From NCBI GenBank assembly GCA_903813345.2, contig CAIIXF020000008.1, positions 7,016,366 through 7,080,365 on the forward strand: a stretch of 64,000 bases of DNA, in the 5' to 3' direction. Source of the stretch: Owenia fusiformis (Eukaryota; Annelida; Polychaeta; Sabellida; Oweniidae). The notes under the pieces were generated by a model. It saw nothing but the letters and a program-made list of their open reading frames with translations, did no database searches and was not told the origin of the DNA. A program made the position numbers and the translations under genes. Within the stretch, counting starts at the first letter, position 1; each line of letters opens with the position of its first letter. Shown in pieces: positions 13,301-25,300 of the stretch.

Positions 13301-16300
13301 TCGACTTGTGAATTTCATCCATAAGTTCATCATTATCATCGGTATCTTGAGATTCTGGCACTACTTTGACATGTTCCTGTGAGGTCTGTGTATCTCCATA
13401 TGAAATGTCACAGTCATCATCAGGGTAACCATACTCATCTTGACTATCCTTGGCAAGGACAAAAGAACTTTCAGTGTTTCTATTGGTTGATTGACTAGAC
13501 TCCTCTTGAAGAATGTGATTTTCAGCTAGATTTATAAATTGATCTTCAATATTGCTGTGTGTTGAGATAGATGGCCGATGCTCATGTTGTTTGTTATTGG
13601 ATTCACCATCCTCTTGTCTATTACTAGTGACCTCTGGTGAATCCATATCATTGTTGGAAAGGATCTCTGTGTTATCAGAAAGGTCACTGTCACTTGAACT
13701 ACCAATCAAATCTTGGATAGCATTCACTCCTGATTGATTATCCTCCATTTTAAATTTCTTTGCACCAGCAACCTCATTATCTGATTCAAGTTCCTCTTCA
13801 TTTAATATCTGCTTGAATTTGCGACGTTTTCTCTTTGCTACTTTAATACTGGGTAAAGATGTAGGGGTTTCGTTGATAACTGTTGCTTGCTTATCTTTAG
13901 AGCCTGGAGTGAAGTAGTCAAATAATGACTTCTGGCCAGATGGCTGAAATTGAATATGATATAATTTTATAGGATAAACAGTTTTTTATTAATAATATAG
14001 AAGAAATAAAATAACATTGTCAATAGTAAGTAAAATATGAGATATTCTACAAACAATAGATGAAGACCAAACCATGTTCTGATAGAAGGTACATACAGAT
14101 TTACAGATGATTGGAAAAAAACAAATGCATTCATATTGTATGAATCCTACTAAATCAAACCTCAAATTGCTTCTTTCATGAATCTAAAATAAAACAGTAT
14201 AATATAAAAAATATCAAGCATTCACACTAGAAGCTAAAAAACATAATGAATAATAATTTTGGACATACTTGTTGGGACTGAAAGAAAGTGGCAATATCTT
14301 CCTCTTCTTTGTCTTCATGCTCAGGTATTATGTAAGCCTCAGCCTTAGAAAGTTTCTCCACTGTAGCCTGGCTAGTGGGGTCATCCATCTTCAATACCTG
14401 CGTCTTTCCATTCAGTGTGGTGGTGATCACAGTCATCTAGAACATACATGTATAAAACATACCTTTCAAAAATACCTTGATATACCATATAAATAAGTTA
14501 AAAACTAAACAGAAGAAAATTATGGAAGATCTATACATTGTTGATATTATGTTACTTTCATGATGTCATTTGACACCCACCTTTCTGAACCGTGATGTCA
14601 TGTTACACTCACCTTTCTAGACCATGATGTCATTTGGCACCCACTTTTCTAGACTGTGATGATGTCATGTTACACTCTTTACAGTCATGATATTGTGTTA
14701 CCCTCACCTTTCTAGAACTTGATGATGTCATGTGACACTCATCTTTCTAGACAGTGATGATGTCATGTGGTTCTAACCTTTCTAGACCATGATGATGTCA
14801 TGTTACACCTTTCTAGACGATGATGATGTCATGTGACACTAACCTTTCTAGACAGTGCTGACCACAGCCATTCATCCAATATACCTTTGGCAACAAGGTA
14901 GTGCACATTGACGGCCTGTTTCTGACCAATCCTATGAGCTCTGTCCTCACATTGTTCTAACACACCTGGGGTCCAGTCAAGTTCAGCGAACACAACCAAG
15001 CTGGCTTCAGTTAAGGTGATGCCCTGAAAATACACAATAATATATCTAAATTGAATGAATTCAATACAAATGCTGATTAAAGTACTGAACAGTGTTCTTT
15101 AAGTTATGAAATAAATAGTACTAGGCCATAAAGTTCAAAAAAAGTACACAACATTTTTTATGAAAATAAATAGCTGCTTTACTGAGGCTGTATGCACTTT
15201 CAGTAGCCCCATCTTTTACTCAATCCTACCAAATTTCTTCCCAATGTTAAAATACATGATTTATTCAACAAACATAAATCTCTATAAAGACAGGATGAAC
15301 GTTCAAACATTTTTTCTTCATCAGAGTGCAAAAAATTAATTTAACGTTATTTGACAGGGTACAAACAGACTTTCCTAAGGGTGACATGTAACCTGTGCTT
15401 TAACTATGGGAGATCACTCCAATCTGTCTCTCTGCTATTGAAAGATGGCAGAGTGGTAGATACATCTGAAGTTCCAGAGGAAGAGATTTTCCAAATCTGA
15501 GAAATAATAAACTGGACCCATTTGAAAAATTGAGCATTCGCCATTGCTTTCTGAATATTCTTAGAAATATAAAGTTGAAAAATTGGAGTAATTAAAAGGA
15601 TTGTATACCCTTATTACTAGAGGCTTTCCTTTTGTCCCTGTTGGTAAGTATTACATGCTTGTGTACCAGTTCTCTTAAAAATGCATAATTTATGCTCCCT
15701 TTGAGTAAATAAGGTACCTGATAGGAACAACTGAACATACTTGACAGATACAGTGTGCAGTTCATAGTACATGTACCAATGTACTGATACAGGGCAATTT
15801 ATACATAGATCACAAGACAGTTTACTATTCTATTACAGTACACCTCAAGGTACATATATCGTTATGTTCAATAATAGAAAAAATATATAGCACCTTATAT
15901 TAACGAATCAGTTATTAATTGTACATTTAAATCTCAGTAATATTCAAACATAAAAGATTGTCAAATTTCATATTTTGAAAGAATTGCTCTAGCATACTAC
16001 ATTACTCTCAGGTTAAAAATGAAACATAAAGACATGGGTAAAAACATGTTTTTGAGAAAGTATTACATGCTTGTATTTGGTTATGAAATGCCTAATACTA
16101 AATGTAACATGGATACTTCAGTGAAAAACTAAAAATACACTCATATGCTTTATTTCAAAACTGAAAAAAAAAACATAATTAGTTTTTAGTACTTTTTCAG
16201 CCATCTAACTCTAGATCTACCTTAATAACACATTCTGGAACATTATAACAATTCAGAATCAAAAGACATGGACAGCACTACAGCAGCTAATATGTCAGTT

Positions 16301-19300
16301 GTGAAGGATTCTCCATTATTAAGAGATCATGTTGTTCTTGTGGAGGGGCGTATGTTTGTATCATTCACCAACCACCTTGATGCTATCAGAAATATGAGCA
16401 AATACAAGATGAGAGATGATGACGTACTTATAAGTTCATACCCACGATCTGGTAAGATAACCTTGTATAAACAATATATAGAACCTCTATAGACTATAGA
16501 AGTCTCATGAGCTCAATGAACCTCTCTCTCTAATGAACTCTCTCTGGTGTACACCCATCCTTCGCATATACTCTACTGACTTCTGTATGAATTACCCTCT
16601 TTGTAGCGAACACCTACCAACACTGAACACTTTTTGGCAAAAACTGTTCAATATATACATATACAGGTTTTACTGTACTCTCTAAGAAATAGAAATTTTT
16701 TTTTTTTTATTATGCAAGGTACACATTGGACTACAGCAATGGTAGACTTAGTTATGAAGGAAGGAGATGTAGAAGCTGTTCAGAATGTAAACATACATGA
16801 CAGAAGCAGTTGGTTGGAGTACTCTAAAGCAGGTTTGTATGAACATACATATGTCACCAAACTACAATCAAACTTATACATGACTGGAGCAGTTGGTTGG
16901 AGTACTCTAAAGCAGGTTTGTATGAACATACATATGTCACCAAACTACAATCAAACTTATACATGACTGGAGCAGTTGGTTGGAGTACTCTAAAGCAGGT
17001 TTGTATGAACATACATATGTCACCAAACTACAATCAAACTTATACATGACCGGAGCAGTTGGTTGGAGTACTCTAAAGCAGGTTTGTATGAACATACATA
17101 TGTCACCAAACTACAATCAAACTTATACATGACCGGAGCAGTTGGTTGGAGTACTCTAAAGCAGGTTTGTATGAACATACATATGTCACCAAACTACAAT
17201 CAAACTTATACATGACCGGAGCAGTTGGTTGGAGTACTCTAAAGCAGGTTTGTATGAACATACATATGTCACCAAACTACAATCAAACTTATACATTACA
17301 GGAGCAGTTGGTTGGAGTACTCTAAAGCAGGTTTGTATGAACATACATAATATATAAGGGTTATGTACTGGGAGGTTTTGGATAAAGAGTATATCCTGAG
17401 GGATATATTTATTTCTCCCCAAGGGACCGAAGGGACCAAGGGGAGATATAAATATTTCCCAAGAGATATATCCTATATCCAAAACTGACCGTACATAACT
17501 GGTGTATCTCATGCTTGAGTAGGTTTGGGGTAGATGTAAACTCTCAAAATTTAAAACTTCAAACTTTAATCTTTTTTTTAATTTTTAAACTTTTTTAAAC
17601 TATTGAAAAATTCCCGGGAGGATATATTATATCTGCCCACATTTGGCCTGGAGTGGGACATATACAATATATCCTGCCCGCTCCTCAGATATGATATATA
17701 TTCCCCGGTGATATCTACGCCAAACCCACTCAAGTATGAGATACACATGTATATGTATTAGTATGATATATTATATATCACCGACTACAATCAAACTTCC
17801 TAACCGTGACTGCCAATGGCATAACATCTATAGGCTGCAGAGATAACAATGCATTCAAATCCCAGCAACTGATCAGTTATTGCAAATTGCTAGGGAAGTG
17901 TAGGGAGTATTTAACTTCTTTCCAATAACTGAATTTAAGTATAAATGAAGTCCTTTGCAGAAGGATGCTACAGGCGCCGAATCCCAACTCTTACCAGCAA
18001 CAATATATCACATTCTTCATGAAAATTCACCCAATATAGTAAACTGGACTGTCTTCAAGTTTTCCATGAATTTGCTTTAAATAAAGCTTTTTAAATAAAG
18101 CTTGGGTGAGTCAATGCTCACTCTTTCCAAGGATCCAAATCTAGGGGCCTTGTACAGTAAAAACATTTAGAAACTGAATAGATTAAACTACAAGGACTGC
18201 TGAATTGTTTTATCATAAAACCCTCACCCTTAAAAACAATTGGTGTGTACATGTACCTAAATAAACCCATATGAAGTTTGTTATGCAACCAAAAACCAAA
18301 ATGATATTTTCAGCATGGGCAGGTACCTTAGACATCCTAGCGGGAGAATGGGGAGAGAATCCTATGGACGAAGCTGAGAGAGTAGAGTCTCCACGTTTAT
18401 TCTCAACACATCTAGGCTATGATAATGTTCCAGAAGATGTCCGACAAGGGAAATGTAAGGTAGGCATTAGACCTGTATATGTGAGAACTAGACAACAGCA
18501 CTGCCAGGGGTAGCAAATCCCATCAGATATTTTGTCAAGCAGTTTACAGCAGTCCTTTTCGAGTGAACTGTGCATTGAATCCCTCTTACACCTCAGGGTG
18601 TTAAACAAAATTGGTGAATTTCGTCAGATTTTCCATTTGAAGGTTCCAAACAAGGACATTTATCCAACCCTTAATCCAGTCCTGAATTGAAATTGTCCAG
18701 ATCAATTTCATAGACTTGATAATTGCAATGATTTCTATTCAAGGTGATTGTAACACTGAGGAATCCAAAGTCAGTATTAGCCAGTCTCTATAAGTTTAAC
18801 CAGTCAGCCGCAATGGACGCAGTATTTGACAAGAAACCTGACCAGGATCTAGTACTTGACTGCCAACTTACTGATGAACTTTACAGAAGTAAGAACATTT
18901 TCATTTGCTGTACTTTAATAACCTTTATTGATAAACTCCAGAAGGAAATAAAAATCAATAAAATACTTTTTTAAAAATTGATGAATGTTTTAAATTTTAT
19001 AAGTTATATTCCTAAAAGGATAACCCTGTACTGCTTACTTAAATAGAGTTTATGATTTCACCTTTCCACCATTTTACGCTTTTGTCTTGATGCTGGGCAT
19101 TGATGATTGAAAGTTGAAACTCTGATGATTTAGCACACTATGGGCCATGGATGAATAATATAGAGCAATGGTGGATTCACAAAGATGAACTTAAAGGCAA
19201 AATTTTGTTTGTGGTATATGAAGAAATGATAAAGGTAATGTCAACTTTTGTCTTACTTTAAAATGTATAGTTTACACCATCACACTTCTAACCCATTATG

Positions 19301-22300
19301 TTAACATGTTTATGTCATATTTAGGGAAAATATCAATAATTAGTCATACTACATGATTTCATAACTTTTTGCGAGCATCATCATACATATATGGACTATC
19401 ATATTTCAGAATATGCCTAAAGTCCTTAAGGAAGTTGCTGAATTTTTAAACAAGGATATTCCAGAAGAAAGAATTCATAAAATGGCTGACTACCTCAAGT
19501 TTGACAACATGAAGCAAAGCAAAGCGACAGGAGATGCCTTGGGAAAGATGAAACAGGGAGCCAAGGTTGACAAAAATACAGAACTGACACACATGTGTAA
19601 AGGTACTTTATGATCCTCTATTTTTATTTGTGCTCCTTAAAGGCTTTTCTAACAGTTTTCTAGTCATTGATTTCATTACAGTTGACATTTTGAGAGTGAA
19701 ACATCACACGATAGGTTGATATTTCACATAGAGGATACAATGGCATGTCCCAAGAACTGCAATCCTGCACGATTTGATATTATTTGCTCCATTTTTGTTC
19801 ATCATTGAGTATGAATGTTATGAATTAAACTGAAACTGAATTGAACAATTGCTCCAGGTACCATAGACGACTGGAAGAATGTGTTCACAGTGGCACAGAA
19901 TGAAAGAATGGACAAATTCTACACAGACAGACTGGAAAAAATAGGACTAAAACTTGATTTTGAATGATTCCAAAACCATCACTTCAGCTGAATATCTGTT
20001 ATCAATTTTCATAAAGCAAAAACTCTTACATATCAATAAGGAGCACTCTGTTTGTATCAAGGAGGATTGGATCCCAGAATGCAATATTTTCCAACAATGA
20101 ATCCGATCTTGAAGGATGTGATTACAAAAATTTGAAATCAACTGGCCGCCATTTTTTCACTTCACATCTTATTTTCAAACAAAAAATTCAAAACACACAA
20201 GAAGTGATCAAAATATTCAGTTACTTCAAATCTTTTGGATCACTGATTTTGAATTCATAGTCAGTATATAATGTCAGAAAATAATTAAAAAATTGGATTG
20301 GAAAATAATCTTCCTTGGTTTGTATGATAGATTCACTTACTGTGCCACATGCTCCAATACTTAGTACAGCAACTCTGGTTGCTTTATCATTCTGGAACTG
20401 TGCAACATGAGCCTACAATACAAAGAACTATTTTTAAAAGTTTTAAAAACTCCATTCAAATCCTTATGTATATTTGTCAATTATGTTTATCTTAGAGTGC
20501 CTAAATTGTGATTCTAGGACAAAATAATCTAAATACAGTGGATTTTTTAAATACTTGCAATATTTATCTTTGAATTATCTTGTGCAAAACCAGAAATGAA
20601 TGTTCCTAAAGTAGCGAGATAAATAGTGACATAAAAAAGGATGAAAGCGCCGAAAACGGAACAAATCGTGGAACTTTCCATATATGACCAGACAACCTTC
20701 CTGGGTGTAAAAAGCAACTGTGCCGAAAATTTCCTCCATTTTTTATATACTTTTCGCATTTTTTACCCCTACCCCTAAAATTTATAGGGGTAGGCTTAAT
20801 GACCATCCATAACATTTTATAATTATCATTAAATAGTATCATAATTTCAATGTTGGGACCTTTTACCATGATACACATGATAATGAGTGAGATTTTTAGC
20901 AAAATGAATATTTACTTATCTTTAATTAATTCCTTTTATCTCTTTTCCATAGTGGCATGTACTTCGACATGATAAACAACGTAATTTTAATTGAAAATAA
21001 AGTTTGACAAACTATGTGACATCTGATGAGTGACTTGAATGCAAATACAGAATAATCTAGCAAAAAGTGTATCTTTCTTAAACAACTACCAAAATCACTT
21101 CTTGTTTATGACAAGGTCATGCTTAAGTGACAATGAGCATCAACATTTGTGATAGGATCTAGATCAGTTTTTGTAAGTATGATTTTGACCTACATGATTA
21201 ATAAAAATAATCAAGAAGTTGTTCTGCTTATTTTGATTAAAGAGGCTCTATGCCATAGGATAGCAAAATCAAGACCCCTCTGGACTTTTTGCATATTGAG
21301 TTTCACCACACATATACCCATCTACTTACCAAAGAAGAAGTCCTAAATCCCCCTCTTTCAGTGTTAATTTCGCGATTGTGCTGGCCGATCCAATTATTTT
21401 CGAAGAAATTAATTCAATCTGAAGTGTGAATATACCAGGAAAGTTGTCCTGTTATCTGATTGGTCGTTGAATTTGTTAATCATAAACCTGATTGGCTGCC
21501 TGGTTCAAGGCACTTGTGGGCACTTGTGTGACTCAATGGGGATTCCTCTCGCTAGCTGAGGAATCGATTGTGTTTAATTCTGGAGTTTGGTTGTTCTGTT
21601 GATTATTTCCGATATTTCGGCAATGATATACCCAAAAGTTATTCTCAAGATATACATCATTGATTGTCTGGGGGAGAAACCTATGGCATAATGCATCTTT
21701 AACTGTTATGTTTTAAAATATGATATTGTTGGTCTAATAAGGGCAGTTTTGAATTAAGAATGAGTGTTATGTGTATTGGGAGGGGGTCTTGTTACTTGGG
21801 TAGATTTCAGGTAGATTACCAATCAATACAATTTTGCCTCTTGATTTTGAATCTTTGATAGATACACAGCAGAGTGAAGAAACAGGGTCGCCTATATTCA
21901 AATTCTGGTACATGGTACTCCAATTACAAGTTCTGGGTCTAACAAATGTTAGATCTGTGAGACTTGGGGACTTTAAACTCTACAAAGAAACTATCATGGA
22001 AATCATGCCATGGTTTGTCTCCCTGGATCATACCAATTATGCCCGCTAGGTACCTGTCCATGTTAGTGATATGGTTCAGCTCAAAGAAACCCAACCTGAA
22101 GTTCATAATGGTTTCATGAAGGGGCATTTCACTGTCAGCAAGTCAAGAAAAAGTATCTCCTCCATGTCGATAGACCAAGCCCATGAGCAAAATAATAGTG
22201 TGATCAAAAGTGAGGGTGGAGCTGTGGGGTTGTTCGACAATCCAACCGCATTACAGAAGTGGATGGTCGATGGTCCAGAGATCGCAAGATTGTTAACTGA

Positions 22301-25300
22301 GTTTGAGGATGAGATGAAGAATAATGATGGTCCTTGCAAACCATGAGCACAGTGTTAGTTATCAAACCAGTTTCAACAAATATGTCAATTCCCTTACTTA
22401 AGTTATCAATGATTTAGGAAACCCCTTTATTGCAACACTTGATACTAGAGATGTAATGTCAAGCAGTGCAGTTGACACATTGAACACAATTGAGAAAAGG
22501 GGCAAAAGTCAATGTGAAGTATATATAATAAGGAGAGAATTATTGAAAGATCAAAAGCCATCACTAGACCCTATCAAGAGAAACAATTTCAAGATCTTCC
22601 AACAAATCTAAGTCAAGTTCAAAGCTAGCAAGCTTGAAAAATGACACTGCCCTATTTTCACAACTAGACATAATGTGCCAGAATAGAGACGGCAACTTAG
22701 ATGAACTTTTCCGACATGAGAACCAGGCATTCCCTCCATCCCTTTCACAAGATGGCACAATCAAGACTGGACTCAAAGCAAATATCTTAAAACCAGTGGA
22801 AGACCTTCCAAATAGAGAGATCAATACACCAGATGTTGAAGCCCTGTTTCTTGATGGTGCCGTAATAGTCCACCTGCTGAAAACTCAAGAAGCAAGAACC
22901 TTCCTACAATACTCAAATGACATATTCATTTAATAAGTATACTGCAGATCAACTTAATAGAGTACAAAGACTTAATATTGTATGGGATCAATATATACCA
23001 AATAGTGTCAAATCTTCAACAAGAAAAAAGCATGGATCTGGAAAGCGTCAAATAGTTTATCCAGAAAACAAATTGCCAGGGAATTGGCCAGAATTTCTAC
23101 GCTCTGATGACAAGAAAAGTGATCTCTTTACCTTCCTTGCATCAAATGTCTCAGCCATTCCAGTACCAGAGAATAAAATCCTGATTACAACAATTGGGAA
23201 TTCTGCAGAGGCATATCCTAAGCAGCATGTTTCTGAGATTTCACCATCATCCCATGAAGAGGCAGATTCCCGAATCTTTCTGCACATATATGATGCAATG
23301 AAAAAAGGCTTCACAAAAATGACGATTAGAACAGTTGATTCAGACATTGTTGTTCTGGCAGTTAGTACAACTTAACATTCAAAGCTGACTCACCTTTGGC
23401 AAGGGAAAGTCCTATAGATACCTTCCAGCCCACGAAATTGCCCATGAGATGACTCCTCAGAAAGCCATGTGTTTCCCAATATTCCATGCTATGACTGGGT
23501 GTGACACCACATCAGGCTTTAATGGAAAGTCTAAGACATCAGCCTGGAACCAATGGAGTACCTACCCTGAATTGACTACAGTATTAACAGAAATCTCAAT
23601 ACGATCCAATACCCTGCTTGATGCCTATTTTAGAGCTGTTCATTATTCTGGTCTCCAACTTAAAACAAGCAATGAAACATCAATCAATACTGCGAGGAAG
23701 GAGATGTTCACAAAGAGAACTTCAATAATATCACACATTCGTCCAACATCAGATGCCTTTTTACAGCATATGAAGAGAGTCATATACCAAGCTGTATTTA
23801 TTTGGGGGCAACCACTTACAGCGAATCCTCAAGTTCCTTCCCCAGCTGAGTGAGGCTGGATATTTGTAGACACCAAATGGATACCAAGGTGGACAACCTT
23901 ACCCCAAGCATCAGACACTTGCCAGGCTCTCATAAATGTAGCTGCAAAAACCAATGCATATCAATAGATGCAAGTGCCTGAAAGGAAATCTTGTTTGTAC
24001 AGCATTATGTGTGTGTGATAGCAATTGTTCTTCATAAGGACACTGCAACATACCAAAAAGTAACTATGATACTGATAGACACTAGTATAAATCCTTCCAT
24101 AAGATTAATAAAACTATGATTTAAAAATGTGTGCAAAGTGATCTAAAGGAACTATGAAACAGATATAGATAGTTGATATATGGAGTCTAACTGCACTCAG
24201 AAGCCAAAAGAAACCACAAGTCAACCCATTTCGACCATTTTTTCTGAATATCTAAAAGATGGGTTTGACTCAAAACAAGCCTTTAACAGTGAAAAAGGTG
24301 AAAAATAATAGTCATGTGAAGCATTAGATATAGATGTAATTTTAAAATCATATATCACTTATTTGATTTACTCCTGCTACTGTGATATGGTGCAAAATAT
24401 TCAATACAAGAAAAGTGGGCGTCGCCCATCACCACCCTTTAACATAGCAATCGAAAATCAATGGTATTTCATATTTTTACTTCAACATTAACTTCTTAAC
24501 ATGATAAGGTAATATTAAATTTGAAGTATGAGCATAATTTAGTAAAAAAAATTGTGTCAAATTTTTTAGCCCCCCCCCCCTCCGTGACCATGGGGGGGGT
24601 AAGAATTGTAAAATTAGGGTAGTTCCTATGGAGCGATTTTTTGGCACAGTTGCTTTATTTGAAGAGTAGCAATCAGTGATCATTTGAGGAAAGTTTCACG
24701 ATTTGTTCTGCAAACGGCGATTACTTTACACTATTTATCCCGCTAAAGTGTTATAAATAGAATACTATAGTTGATGTAAAACTTGACTACCTATGAAAGT
24801 GATTTTAGTTGTCCTGTTTAAATATTGAAAGTTGAGTGAAAACCAAGATTTTTAGGAATCGTGCGCTCACTCAATAAATTATATCCATTTTTACACAAAA
24901 AGCCCTCCACCTTCTCCTTAATCCAATTGTCAACTTTTCACAGCGTGATCTTCCTTTCCAAATAAATAATATTCATCATGACTTTGCAGAAACAATTTAG
25001 TTTTAATGATTTCTATGACTTTTTAGTTTATAAATTACAAGAGGACATTAATGATGAAATGCTTGACCAGACCCCATGTTCTCAAATATTTGAAATAGAA
25101 CTAGTGCAATTAATATGTGAAGGCAAGACTTTAAAATGAAAAATACCACCACCTACCATTTGTTACAGAAGTTGTACGCTGACCACCAAACACCAACCGC
25201 CAAATGCTAAACACTATCCACAGAAAAGACCATAACAATATGTCACCACTTGTGGTGTTGAAACCAGAACAACAGCAACGCCAAAGCGTAGCGAATCCCA

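Noticed and set aside
14835-14860. Alternative 3' extension of ZRANB3 exon 10 through the repeat donors
   Set aside because: Read-through meets a stop four codons past the donor; kept only as a splicing question.
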